Below, piece after piece: positions 46,328 to 54,819 of a stretch of 64,000 nucleotides of DNA (positions within the stretch are counted from its first letter, which is position 1; each line of letters starts with the position of its first letter). The stretch is from DASPWV01 sp046726375. GTDB taxonomy: Bacteria; Acidobacteriota; Vicinamibacteria; Vicinamibacterales; UBA2999. The stretch covers positions 1 to 64,000 of the forward strand of contig JBKPAJ010000071.1 of assembly GCA_046726375.1 (NCBI GenBank). The letters run 5' to 3'. A program made the position numbers and the translations under genes. The notes beneath the pieces were generated by a model. The model saw only the letters and a list, made by a program, of their open reading frames with translations. It searched no databases and was not told where the DNA came from.

Positions 46328-46862
46328 CTTTTCTTCTCCCCGATCTCCCAGATCTCCCTGTCGTCCAACCCGAGATTCAGTTTTCTTCTCCCCGATCTCC
46401 CCGATCTCCCTGTCCTTAAGCCCGAGATTCAGCTTTTTTTCTCCCCGATCTCCCTGTCCTTAAGCCCGAGATTCAGCTTTTTTTTCTCCCCGATCTCTCA
46501 GATCTCCCTGTCCTTAAGCCCGAGATTCAGCTTTTTTTCTCCCCGATCTCTCAGATCTCCCTGTCCTCCAGCCCGAGATTCAGTTTTCTTCTCCCCGATC
46601 TCCCAGATCTCCCTGTCCTCCAGCCCGAGATTCAGTTTTCTTCTCCCCGATCTCTCAGATCTCCCTGTCCTCAAACCCGAGATTCAGCTTTTCTTCTCCG
46701 CGATCTCCCAGATCTCCCTGTCCTCTAGCCCTAGATTCAGCTTTTCCCCTTCCTGATCTCCCAGATCTCCCTGTCCTCCAGCCCGAGATTCAGCTTTTCT
46801 TCTCCGCGATCTCCCAGATCTCCCTGTCCTCCAGCCCTAGATTCAGCTTCAGCCTTCGCGTA
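46328..46862 (-). repeat. Ten-unit 52-53 bp tandem repeat (minisatellite)
   Basis: About ten units, each containing CTCCCCGATCTCCCAGATC, a CCCTGTCC segment and a CCCGAGATTCAG end. The unit ends (CCCGAGATTCAG) lie at about 46369, 46421, 46465, 46519, 46572, 46624, 46676, 46729, 46782 and 46835. Spacing is 52-54 bases except one short 44-base unit. Some units differ by single bases (CTCCAG, TTAAGC, TCAAAC). No spacers between units, so it is not a CRISPR array. It ends right at the start of the DUF885-like gene, so the divergent promoter region lies within or beside the repeats. Confidence 0.9.
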
Positions 46863-48161
46863 TTGTCAATCGCTGTGTGGCGCCACGGCCGAGCCGCGCG
46901 GATTGCCGCTGTTGCCGCGTTGGCCTTCTCATTGCTTTTGCCGGCGTGCCGGTCTCGACCGACCCCCGCCACGCTGCACGATCTCGCCGAAGCGTACGTC
47001 CGAATCAGTCTGCAGCTCGCTCAACATCGGCCGAATCTCGTGGACGCATGGACGGGATCCGACGCCCTTCGGCCCGCTGCCCGCGTGCCGGTTCCCGATC
47101 TGCGGGCCAGCCTGGACGAGCTGATTGGCCGCGCGGATGCGATTCAACTCGGCGACCTCGATCCGACGGAAGAGCCGCGACTGACGTATTTGCGTGGACA
47201 ACTCCGCGCGCTGTCGCTCGTCACGCGGCGGCTTCTCGGCGAAACGACGAGCTTTGCCGAAGAACTCCGCGCCTCTTTCGGCCGCATCGTCGAAGTCGAC
47301 TCATCAGCCGTGTCGCGTGCTCACGCCGCGCTCGACGCTGAACTTGCCGGCGCCACGCCGCTCCAGGAGCGCTACTGGGCGTTCAGGCGGCAATTCCTCA
47401 TTCCGGAGGAGCACGTCGATCGCGTGTTGAAGGCAGCGATCGAAGCCTGCCGGGCCGCCACGGCGTCGCACATCGCGTTGCCCGGTGACGAGCGTGTCGA
47501 CATCGAGTTCGATCCAACGATCGAGTGGAATGCCTATGCCCAGTACGCCGGCAAGCACTACACGCAACTGAAGATCGCCGGCCGTCGCGGACACGACGTC
47601 GCGGCGCTGTTGCACCTGGCCTGCCACGAAACCTATGCCGGACATCACACCCAGCACGTTTTGGTCGACGATGCGCTGGTGAAAGGGCGTGGCTGGCTGG
47701 AGTTTCAGCTCTCGCCGGCGTTTGGGCCACACTTGTTCATCAGCGAGGGCGCCGCCGAGGCGACGGTCGACCTCGCATTACCCGAGCACGCGCGCGCTGC
47801 GCTGTATCGCGGCACGCTGCTCACGCTGGCCGGTCTTGCGACCAAAGACGCCGAGCGGCTTGCGCGCGTGGAGTCGCTTGCGGCCACGCTCGAAAGCGGA
47901 ATACCGTCGATTGTCGCCCGCTATCTCGACAACCAGGCATCGGAGGAGTCGACAATCGCCGCGTTGTCGTCCGAGGCGCTGATCGCCGCACCCGAGCGCT
48001 TCCTCGCGTTTGCAGAACGGCATCGGGTCGCCGCCGTGGCGTACCCGCTCGGCAAGGCGGCGGTCTCCCAGTGGATTGCGGGCGAGACCGACGAGCCTCA
48101 GCGTTGGCTCCGCGTTCGCGATATCTTCACGCGAAAGCCGTTCATCATCGACGAGCCATGA
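46863..48161 (+). CDS. Secreted DUF885-like metallopeptidase homologue
   Basis: A 432-residue lipoprotein-like protein (leader to LLLPAC, about residue 29). Weak DUF885/M32-like features: the central HLACHETYAGHHTQHVL, resembling the HExxPGHH zinc motif, and ISEGAAEATVDLAL, resembling the EGWA-like following motif. It would be a helical zinc peptidase-like protein in the periplasm. The start is a TTG at 46863 directly after the repeat array, or GTG 46875 (MWRHGRAARI...). Its ATGA overlap with the next gene marks the start of a five-gene run to 51347. Confidence 0.72.
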   Translation: MSIAVWRHGRAARIAAVAALAFSLLLPACRSRPTPATLHDLAEAYVRISLQLAQHRPNLVDAWTGSDALRPAARVPVPDLRASLDELIGRADAIQLGDLDPTEEPRLTYLRGQLRALSLVTRRLLGETTSFAEELRASFGRIVEVDSSAVSRAHAALDAELAGATPLQERYWAFRRQFLIPEEHVDRVLKAAIEACRAATASHIALPGDERVDIEFDPTIEWNAYAQYAGKHYTQLKIAGRRGHDVAALLHLACHETYAGHHTQHVLVDDALVKGRGWLEFQLSPAFGPHLFISEGAAEATVDLALPEHARAALYRGTLLTLAGLATKDAERLARVESLAATLESGIPSIVARYLDNQASEESTIAALSSEALIAAPERFLAFAERHRVAAVAYPLGKAAVSQWIAGETDEPQRWLRVRDIFTRKPFIIDEP

Positions 48162-48910
48162 TCGGTCTTGCGCTTTCGGTGCTGTGGTACTGCGCAGCAG
48201 TCGGCGTGGTGGCCGCTGTTCTCCTTCTGCTGTGGCCGATGCGATCACGCAAGTTCGTGACACGCGGACGCATGCTTGCCGTCATCGCAACTGCGCTCGC
48301 GGCGATGGTGCTGCTCGCGATGGTTCCTCCGATGATGACCGCCGTCCAGGCGAGCGCGTCCCGTCTCGACGACATCGTCCCCGTTTACCATTACAGCGAA
48401 CGTCACACGCGTCACATCAACGCGCCGCCGGACCGCGTCTACGCGGCCGCGAGAGCGGTCACCGCAAACGAAATCTCCCTGTTTCAGACATTCACGCGCA
48501 TCCGCCGCCTGGGACGTGAGACGCCCGAGAGTATCCTGAACGCACCTGCCGGAGAACCACTGCTCGACGTCGCGCTCCGCTCGGGATTCGTACTCCTCGC
48601 CGATGATCCGGGCCGCGAGATTGTCTTTGGCGCAGTGGTGCTCGAGCCCGAAGGCGCGCGTGGTCACGGACCGGTTACACCGGCAGGCTATCGCGCCCTC
48701 GACGCACCAGGATTTGTAAAAGCGGCGATGAACTTTCAGATCGAACCGCACCAAGGAGGCTCGCGGGTAACGACAGAAACGCGGGTGGCGGGCACCGATA
48801 CCAACGCGATTCGGGCCTTCACGCCCTACTGGCGCACGATTCTGCCAGGAAGCTGGGTACTTCGTGTGACCTGGCTCGCGGCTATTGCCCGCCGCGCGGA
48901 GGGGAGCTAA
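48158..48910 (+). CDS. Membrane-anchored SRPBCC-like protein
   Basis: A 250-residue protein with two N-terminal membrane helices (MIGLALSVLWYCAAVGVVAA... and MLAVIATALAAMVLLAM). A soluble domain follows from about residue 80 (HINAPPDRVYAAARAVTANE) with a beta-rich pattern ending GSRVTTETRVAG, resembling START/SRPBCC lipid-binding folds. ATG 48158 overlaps the stop of the DUF885-like gene (ATGA). Function unknown; a hydrophobic ligand is a reasonable guess. Confidence 0.7.
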   Translation: MIGLALSVLWYCAAVGVVAAVLLLLWPMRSRKFVTRGRMLAVIATALAAMVLLAMVPPMMTAVQASASRLDDIVPVYHYSERHTRHINAPPDRVYAAARAVTANEISLFQTFTRIRRLGRETPESILNAPAGEPLLDVALRSGFVLLADDPGREIVFGAVVLEPEGARGHGPVTPAGYRALDAPGFVKAAMNFQIEPHQGGSRVTTETRVAGTDTNAIRAFTPYWRTILPGSWVLRVTWLAAIARRAEGS

Positions 48911-48980
48911 GAAAAAAACGAAGGCTTGCCTCGCCGAGCTCGCCAGAATTCGCGCGGGCGAAGGCGGAAACAACGAACTG

Positions 48981-50075
48981 ATGATCAAACGTGGATTGCT
49001 CATATCCATCGTCGCCGCGCTCGTGTTGGCGCAGACGCCTCGGGTGCTCGCCCACGCTGCGCCATTCAGCTACCTCGATCTCAAGATTGGCGCTGACGCG
49101 ATTGATGGAACGCTCGTCCTCCATGACTTCGACGTCGCGCACGATTTAGGCATCGCCGATCCCAGCCGATTGCACGATGCCGCGTTTGCGACGGGCTACC
49201 GCGACATGCTCACCCGATTGATCGATTCCCGCCTTGCGATCAGCGATGACAGCGAGCGGCGGACGGTTCAGTGGACCGGCCTCGAGACGCTGCCCGAGCG
49301 GCAGAGCGTTCGCCTGACGCTCCGCATCGCGGCTCCTCCGCCTGCTGTGCTTCGCGTAGAGGCGCTCCTCTTTCCCTACGACCCTGTTCATCAGACGTTT
49401 GTGAACGTCTACGAATACGGGACGCTCCGCCATCAGGCGATCATCAGCGTCGATCGACAGCGCCTGGATTACTACGCAGGGTCGGTTCAGGGCACCTGGG
49501 CGGTGATTCGCACGTTCGTCGCGGCCGGTATCGAACACATTCTGATCGGCCCCGACCATGTGCTGTTCCTCATTGGTCTGCTCCTGCTCGGCGGCTCGCT
49601 CAAAAAGCTCGTGGCGATTGTGACGGCGTTCACGATCGGTCACAGCATCACGCTGTCGCTCGCCGCGCTCGACATCTTTTCCCCGCCCTCGCGGGTCATC
49701 GAGCCGGCAATCGCGCTGAGCATTGTGTTTGTCGGCGCCGACAACCTGCTCGTCCGCCGCGCCGCCGCGCCGCGCGACATCCGCGCGCTGGTTGCCGGAG
49801 TCTTCGGCCTGGTACACGGTTTCGGGTTTGCCGCCGTATTGAAAGAGTTCGGGCTTCCAGCGTCCGCGCTGGGATGGTCGCTGTTCTCGTTTAACCTGGG
49901 GGTCGAAATCGGCCAGCTCGGCATTGTGATTGTGGTCGCGTCTGCTCTCGCTGCGATTCGCAGACGCAACCCGCTGCTGGGCGAGCGGCTGGCGCTCACG
50001 GGCTCAATCGTCGTCATACTTGCGGGCGGATATTGGTTTGTCCAACGGGTCTTTCTAACAGGAGGCGCGACGTGA
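48981..50075 (+). CDS. HupE/UreJ-family membrane protein
   Basis: A 364-residue protein: leader to about residue 25 (VLAHA), an N-terminal soluble beta domain (about 25-165), then about seven helices. Histidine-rich family motifs are present: GIEHILIGPDHVLFLIGLLLLG, FTIGHSITLSLAAL and VFGLVHGFGFAAVL. HupE/UreJ proteins are linked to nickel or other metal transport, but this form with an extracytoplasmic domain is uncharacterised. ATG 48981 gives the leader. The stop overlaps the next gene's GTG by four bases. Confidence 0.85.
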   Translation: MIKRGLLISIVAALVLAQTPRVLAHAAPFSYLDLKIGADAIDGTLVLHDFDVAHDLGIADPSRLHDAAFATGYRDMLTRLIDSRLAISDDSERRTVQWTGLETLPERQSVRLTLRIAAPPPAVLRVEALLFPYDPVHQTFVNVYEYGTLRHQAIISVDRQRLDYYAGSVQGTWAVIRTFVAAGIEHILIGPDHVLFLIGLLLLGGSLKKLVAIVTAFTIGHSITLSLAALDIFSPPSRVIEPAIALSIVFVGADNLLVRRAAAPRDIRALVAGVFGLVHGFGFAAVLKEFGLPASALGWSLFSFNLGVEIGQLGIVIVVASALAAIRRRNPLLGERLALTGSIVVILAGGYWFVQRVFLTGGAT

Positions 50076-50944
50076 AGCGAACGATCGTTTTGAGTCTCGT
50101 GACGTTGGCCGGCGTAGCCATTGCCGGCCTCGCGGCGCAACAACCGCCGCAGCAGCAGGAGTTGCAGATCGAGAAGGTGAAAGACAACCTCTATGTGATC
50201 ACGGGCAACGGCGGGAACACCGCGGCGTTCATCGGCGCCGCCGGCGTGGTTGTCGTCGATACCAAACTCGCCGACAACGGGCAGAAAATCCTCGACAAGG
50301 TGAAAAGTGTCACCGACAAGCCGATCACCCACATCATCAACACCCACACACATGGCGATCATGTCGGCAGCAACGAATTTTTCCCGGCGAGCGTCGAGAT
50401 CGTCACGCAGGAAAACACGGCCGCCAACATGACGAAGATGAAGAACTTCGCGGAGCCGGCCACGAAACACGGATTGCCGGACCGCACGTTCAAAGACAAA
50501 GAGACGGTTCTATCCGGGAAGGAGGCGATCGATCTCTATTACTTCGGGGCGGCGCACACCAACGGCGATGCGTTTGTGGTCTTTCGTGATCTCCGTGTGA
50601 TGCACGCGGGCGACGCGTTCTCTGGTCCCAACTCGCCGATCATGGACGTCAACAACGGCGGCAGCGGCATCGCGTATCCGGAGACGCTCGCGAAGGCGGC
50701 CGCCGGGATCAAAAACGTCGAGACGGTGATTCCCGGTCACAGCACAGTGACGACCTGGCAGGCCTTCGTGGATTACGGTCAGTTCATGCGCTCGTTCGTG
50801 ACCTCGGTTTCAGCCGCGGCCAAGGCCGGCAAGACGTCCGATCAAGCGGTTGCGGACTTCAAACCGGATGCGAAGTTCGCCAGCTACAATCTGCAACGCG
50901 CAAAGGCGAACGCCGACGTGATCTTCAAGGAAGTACAGAAATAG
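50072..50944 (+). CDS. Secreted MBL-fold metallo-hydrolase
   Basis: A 290-residue metallo-beta-lactamase-fold protein with a leader (about 1-22, LAAQ). The zinc motif is NTHTHGDHVGS (His92, His94, Asp96, His97). Further ligands are likely in HTNGDAFVVF (His) and MHAGDAF, with VIPGHS near the C-terminus. It resembles periplasmic MBL hydrolases of unknown substrate. GTG 50072 is coupled to the HupE stop (GTGA) and follows GGAGG. An AraC regulator starts 11 bases after its stop. Confidence 0.88.
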   Translation: MKRTIVLSLVTLAGVAIAGLAAQQPPQQQELQIEKVKDNLYVITGNGGNTAAFIGAAGVVVVDTKLADNGQKILDKVKSVTDKPITHIINTHTHGDHVGSNEFFPASVEIVTQENTAANMTKMKNFAEPATKHGLPDRTFKDKETVLSGKEAIDLYYFGAAHTNGDAFVVFRDLRVMHAGDAFSGPNSPIMDVNNGGSGIAYPETLAKAAAGIKNVETVIPGHSTVTTWQAFVDYGQFMRSFVTSVSAAAKAGKTSDQAVADFKPDAKFASYNLQRAKANADVIFKEVQK

Positions 50945-50954
50945 CGCGATCCGC

Positions 50955-51347
50955 ATGCCGACGGTGAGAGACGATGCGCCGGCACCGGCGCTCGACAAGG
51001 TCCGCGAGTACGTCGATCGTCATTACAAGAAGCCGTTAACGGTCGAGCGGCTCGCGGATCTTGCCGGCCTTTCCACATTCCATTTCATTCGTGCATTCCG
51101 CGCGGCCTTCGGCGAAACGCCGCATCAGTATCTGCGTGCACGCCGGCTGGATCGCGCGAAGGAATTGCTCGTCACAACCGCTTACCCCGTGACCGAGATC
51201 TGCGATCAGATCGGCTTTCAAAGCCTCGGATCGTTCAGCAGCTTGTTCCGTCGGCTCACCGGCGAAACGCCGGCCGAGTATCGCGCCAGACGCCGGAAGA
51301 ACGTCTACATTCTGACCTGCTTTATTCGCATGTATCGTGCGGAGTGA
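50955..51347 (+). CDS. AraC-family helix-turn-helix regulator (short form)
   Basis: A 130-residue regulator consisting mostly of the AraC DNA-binding domain. It has two helix-turn-helix units, first VERLADLAGLSTFHFIRAFRAAFG, second VTEICDQIGFQSLGSFSSLFRRLTG. There is no ligand-sensing domain. It ends with a short extra tail (YILTCFIRMYRAE). It closes a plus-strand run beginning at 46863. A REP pair and then a VOC-family gene follow; AraC-VOC neighbours are common in other bacteria, so the VOC gene may be its target. Confidence 0.88.
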   Translation: MPTVRDDAPAPALDKVREYVDRHYKKPLTVERLADLAGLSTFHFIRAFRAAFGETPHQYLRARRLDRAKELLVTTAYPVTEICDQIGFQSLGSFSSLFRRLTGETPAEYRARRRKNVYILTCFIRMYRAE

Positions 51348-51351
51348 CTGT

Positions 51352-51454
51352 TTGTAAAAGGGCCTGCCCCATTAGTTACAGTCGGTGAAAATTTGCGGCT
51401 CTCCGACGACACTGTTGTCGCCACATGTAACTAATGGGGCAGGCCCTTTTACAA
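51352..51454. repeat. REP pair (REPIN-like) matching the RAYT flanking repeats
   Basis: Left arm 51352-51380 and right arm 51426-51454 are perfect 29-base inverted copies; the arms contain GGGCCTGCCCCATTAGTTAC and its complement. The 45-base centre (51381-51425) is not similar to them. The right arm equals the REP at 35262-35290. It stands in the short spacer between the AraC and VOC genes. Confidence 0.95.
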
Positions 51455-51521
51455 TCGCCGAGCAATTTCGAAGAAGCGGGCGGAGGGCCTCGCCGTTATC
51501 GTGCGAACAGGAGAAACACCG

Positions 51522-51941
51522 ATGATCACCCGGATGTCCCACGTGACGCTGTTCGTGAACAACCAGGACGACGCGAAGAACTTCTATGTCAACAAGCTTG
51601 GCTTTGAGGTCCGCACGGACCAGACGATGGACGGCGGTTTTCGCTGGCTGACGGTCGGTCCACAAATGCAGAAAGACCTTGAAATCATTCTGATGGAGCC
51701 AAAAGCGGGACCAATGTTCGACGAGGAGGCGGCTCAGGCCATTCGCCTGCTCCTGAAAAAGGGAGTGCTCGGCGCGGGCGCGTTCGAAGTCGACAATTGC
51801 CAAAAAACGTACGAGGAGCTCAAGTTGAAAGGCGTGCAGTTTGCCGGCGCGCCGGAAGAACGATTCTACGGGATCGAGGCGATCATGAAGGACGGGATGG
51901 GCAACTGGTTCAGCATGACCCAACACAAGCCGGGCCACTAA
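51522..51941 (+). CDS. VOC-family (glyoxalase/bleomycin-resistance-like) protein
   Basis: A 139-residue vicinal-oxygen-chelate protein with the paired beta-alpha-beta-beta-beta layout: MITRMSHVTLFVNNQDDAKNFYVNKLGF at the N-terminus, a metal-ligand His in the first strand (SHVTL), then YGIEAIMKDGMGNWFSM at the C-terminus. Such proteins bind or transform small molecules; no specific function can be named. ATG 51522 has GGAG upstream. A CPBP gene overlaps or follows directly. Confidence 0.87.
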   Translation: MITRMSHVTLFVNNQDDAKNFYVNKLGFEVRTDQTMDGGFRWLTVGPQMQKDLEIILMEPKAGPMFDEEAAQAIRLLLKKGVLGAGAFEVDNCQKTYEELKLKGVQFAGAPEERFYGIEAIMKDGMGNWFSMTQHKPGH

Positions 51942-52600
51942 CAGCACCGGTCTCACGACCGTGGGCGATCGTCGAGCTGATCCTCGCGATCGCCATCACC
52001 TGGGCGGGTCTCGCCGGCTACATTCCGTATTCAGCGACGCCGTATCTGCTCGCAGTCGCGGCATTTTTTTTATGGTGGCGCGGTCCGGGATGGCGCGCGA
52101 TCGGCCTGCGGCGGCCAGCAGATTTGCGTCGCACGCTGCTCGTCGCGGCTATCCTCGCGTTGTACCAATTCCCCGGTACCTATCTCGTCGAACCGTTGAT
52201 CGCGCGGCTCACAACCGGCGCGCTGCCCGATGTGTCAGTCTTCCGCTCACTCGTCGGGAACGAGCAAGCACTGCTCTTCTGGCTCGTCATCTCCTGGACG
52301 ATGGCGGCGTTCATGGAGGAGATGGTCTACCGCGGCTGGTTGACGGCGCGGATCGCCGAGCTCTGGCGATACTCACGCGCGGGTTGGATCATCGCCCTCA
52401 TCGGGTCGTCCGCTCTCTTCGGTCTCGCCCACTTGTACCAGGGCCTGTCGGGAGTTGTGGCGAGTGGTGTGACGGGATTTCTTTTGGGTACTGCTTACCT
52501 CTCGAGCGGTCGCAACCTGTGGTGTGCCATACTCGCTCACGGTCTCCTCGACACGCTCGGTTTCGTGATGATCTACCTGGGTGTGTATCCGGGCGTTTGA
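51905..52600 (+). CDS. CPBP-family intramembrane protease homologue (start codon unclear)
   Basis: A six-to-eight-helix membrane protein of the CPBP/Rce1 family. Motif 1 is FMEEMVYRGWLTARI (EExxxR), motif 2 is SSALFGLAHLYQGLSG (with His), motif 3 is CAILAHGLLDTLGF. No ATG or GTG opens the family region: upstream of PWAIVELILAIAITWAG the frame reaches back through the VOC gene. The nearest possible starts are CTG at 51905, TTG at 51797 (inside the VOC gene) or TTG near 52123, which would cut a helix. A frameshift or non-standard start is possible. Function: membrane proteolysis or immunity-like. Confidence 0.7.
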   Translation: MVQHDPTQAGPLTAPVSRPWAIVELILAIAITWAGLAGYIPYSATPYLLAVAAFFLWWRGPGWRAIGLRRPADLRRTLLVAAILALYQFPGTYLVEPLIARLTTGALPDVSVFRSLVGNEQALLFWLVISWTMAAFMEEMVYRGWLTARIAELWRYSRAGWIIALIGSSALFGLAHLYQGLSGVVASGVTGFLLGTAYLSSGRNLWCAILAHGLLDTLGFVMIYLGVYPGV

Positions 52601-52606
52601 TTGATC

Positions 52607-53485
52607 ATGAAAACCACCTTGCTCGGCGCGCTCGCCGCTGTCGCCATCGCGGCGGCGACACAAACGACCATCCCTCCGGCGCTGCAGAAAATGGCGGACA
52701 CCGAGCGCGCGTTTGCGAAACGCGCGCGGGAAGTGACGGTGCGCGAAGCGTTCATCGAGTTCTTCGCCGACGAGTCGATCGCATTCGAGCCGGATCCGAC
52801 ATCGGCACGAGAGTCGCTGCGCAAGCAGACACGCCCGCAACCGGCCGGTTTTCAATTGTTGTGGGAGCCGCGCCTAGGCGACATCGCAGCGAGCGGCGAC
52901 CTGGGATATCTCACCGGCCCGTCGGAAACGATCGTACCTGGTCAGCCCACGCGCTAGGGCAATTACTTTTCGGTGTGGAAGCGACAGGCGAATGGCGAGT
53001 ACCGCGTCATCCTCGACGTCGGCGGCGGCACGCCGGAGAAAACCGCCTACGCACCCGGCTTCACGCGCGCGTCGTCCGCTGCCACCTGGAAAGGTTCCGA
53101 GCCGAAGGCGACAAGCGAAGCGAGCCTCGTTGCCGCTGATCAATCGTTGAGCAGTGCGATCGCATCGAAAGGCGCGGGCGCGGCCTACGCGAGCGTCATG
53201 CATCCCGATGCGCGGCTTCAGCGCACTGGGTTTTTACCAACGACCGGCCGCCAGGCCTCAGTGGACTGGCTCAATGCTCACGTGAAGGCGTGGTCCACCG
53301 AGCCGATCAAAGCTGAAACGGCCGCTTCTGGCGATCTCGGATACACGTGGGGCAAGTACAACGTGACGCCAACCGATCGGGCTTCATATACGGGTCACTA
53401 CGTGCGCGTCTGGACGCGCAACGCCGACGGCACGTGGCAGTTAGTTTACGAGATTACGACGCCGCCTCCGCCGACTCCGAAGTAG
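52607..53485 (+). pseudogene. DUF4440-like gene interrupted by an in-frame TAG
   Basis: One reading frame of 292 codons split by a TAG at 52955-52957. The N-terminal half has a leader (MKTTLLGALAAVAIAAATQ) and a first SnoaL/DUF4440-like module. The second half, in the same frame after the TAG, starts NYFSVWKRQANGEYRVILDVGG and contains a second module ending YVRVWTRNADGTWQLVYEITT. The two modules look like a duplicated pair. Only one stop separates them and no frameshift is seen, so this is a recent nonsense lesion, a read-through gene or a sequencing error. Confidence 0.75.
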
Positions 53486-53572
53486 GTTCGCCCTTCGACT
53501 GGCTCCGCTCGCTCAGGCTGGCAGGCAGGCAGAGACGGCTGCGGACTGATCGAGACGCCGCCGTTTCAGCAT

Positions 53573-54487
53573 TCACGTCCCATTCACAAACGGCTTCAGC
53601 ACCGCCGCGATGAACTGATGCGTCGGCGTCGGCACGCCGGCTTCGCGACCGAGACGCGCCATCGCGCCGTTCAGCCACGGCAGCTCCAAACGTTTCCCGC
53701 GCTCGAGATCTTCCAACATCGATGACTTCGAATTTGCCGGCATCTCTCCGACCATCGTCATGATCTCTTTCATGTACTGATCGGGCAGCGCCACACCGCT
53801 CGCACGCGCGACTTGCAACGACTCCTGCAGCGCGGCTTTCATCATCGCGGTGAGATCGGGATCCTCTCGAATCACGCCCAGCGGCGAGCGCGTGACGGCC
53901 GTCATGCCGCTGAACACAGTCAGGCGCGCGAACTTGCCCCAGAGATCGACGTCGATCCGGTCGCTGACGCGCGCTTGAAAGCCGGCGCGCAGGCACGACT
54001 CCGCAAACCGTTCCAGTCGTGGCGAGCGGCGGCCGTCGAGCTCGCCGAAGATCAGCGTATCGAGCGCGGTGTGGAGGATCGTGCCGGGCTGCGAAATCAC
54101 GGCGGCCACGTACGCGACGCCGCCCGCCACATGCACACGCGGCACGTGGCGCGCGACCATGTCGACCGCCTCGACGCCGTTTTGCAACGTGATGACGACC
54201 GTGTCCGGACCGATGAGCGGCGGCAGCATCGCGGCGCCGGCATCGACGTCGTACATCTTGACCGTGAAGAGCACGACGTCGGCGTGACCGATGGTTGCCG
54301 CGTCGCTCGTTGCGTTGACGCGCGGCACGTGGGCGTCGCCCTTCGGGCTTTGAATGCGGAGCCCCTTCGTGCGCAGCGCGTTCAGGTGCTCGCCGCGCGC
54401 CACGAAGTGCACATCTTCCCCACTCGCCGCGAGGCGTCCGCCGAAATAGCCGCCAACGCCGCCGGCGCCAATGACCGCAATCTTCAT
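53573..54487 (-). CDS. panE: 2-dehydropantoate 2-reductase (ApbA/PanE family)
   Basis: A 304-residue NADP-dependent reductase catalysing ketopantoate to pantoate in pantothenate synthesis, or a related keto-acid reduction. The Rossmann motif is MKIAVIGAGGVGGYFGG. A middle VITLQNGVEAVD and DLWGKFARLTVFSGMTAVTR with the probable catalytic Lys follow, then ELPWLNGAMARLGREAGVPTPTH at the C-terminus. ATG 54487 overlaps the upstream cupin stop (TGATG). It ends an operon of ferritin, cupin and PanE genes. Other PanE-like enzymes have non-pantothenate roles, so the substrate is inferred. Confidence 0.87.
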   Translation of the reverse strand: MKIAVIGAGGVGGYFGGRLAASGEDVHFVARGEHLNALRTKGLRIQSPKGDAHVPRVNATSDAATIGHADVVLFTVKMYDVDAGAAMLPPLIGPDTVVITLQNGVEAVDMVARHVPRVHVAGGVAYVAAVISQPGTILHTALDTLIFGELDGRRSPRLERFAESCLRAGFQARVSDRIDVDLWGKFARLTVFSGMTAVTRSPLGVIREDPDLTAMMKAALQESLQVARASGVALPDQYMKEIMTMVGEMPANSKSSMLEDLERGKRLELPWLNGAMARLGREAGVPTPTHQFIAAVLKPFVNGT

Positions 54488-54819
54488 CACGCTATGTCTT
54501 TGTCGTTGGGATCGACTTTGATCGCATCGAACGCGACGACCGGCTCGTCGCCCTGCACCACCGCGCTATGAACCGCCCCACGCGGAATGTCGATCCAATC
54601 GCCGGCGCCGAGGAGCGCCACGTGGCCGCTGATCACGAGGCGGAACTTTCCCGAGACGACGGCATCGACCTTGTCGACGCTGTGCGTGTGATCCGGAAAC
54701 ATAGTGCCTGGCGGATAGACATATCGTGCAAGGCGATACCCGAGCGCTTCGAGCTTTCTGCGCAGCGCGCGCTCCGAGAGCTCGCCGTCGAGCGCGGCGT
54801 TCCACCGATGGATGGCCAT
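54487..54819 (-). CDS. Small cupin protein
   Basis: A 110-residue single-domain cupin. A leading helical segment (NAALDGELSERALRRKLEALGY) precedes the barrel, with PPGTMFPDHTHSVDKVDAVVSGKFRLV (metal-binding His in HTH) and GDWIDIPRGAVHSAVVQG (second motif). Start ATG 54819 overlaps the ferritin stop (TGATG) and its own stop overlaps the PanE start. Possible small-molecule or metal sensing; function unknown. Confidence 0.78.
   Translation of the reverse strand: MAIHRWNAALDGELSERALRRKLEALGYRLARYVYPPGTMFPDHTHSVDKVDAVVSGKFRLVISGHVALLGAGDWIDIPRGAVHSAVVQGDEPVVAFDAIKVDPNDKDIA

Noticed and set aside
46328..46862. CRISPR array
   Set aside because: Units are contiguous and homogeneous, with no unique spacers and no cas genes.
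52955..52957. Pyrrolysine at the TAG
   Set aside because: The family is not a methylamine methyltransferase and no pyl gene is seen; a nonsense lesion is simpler.
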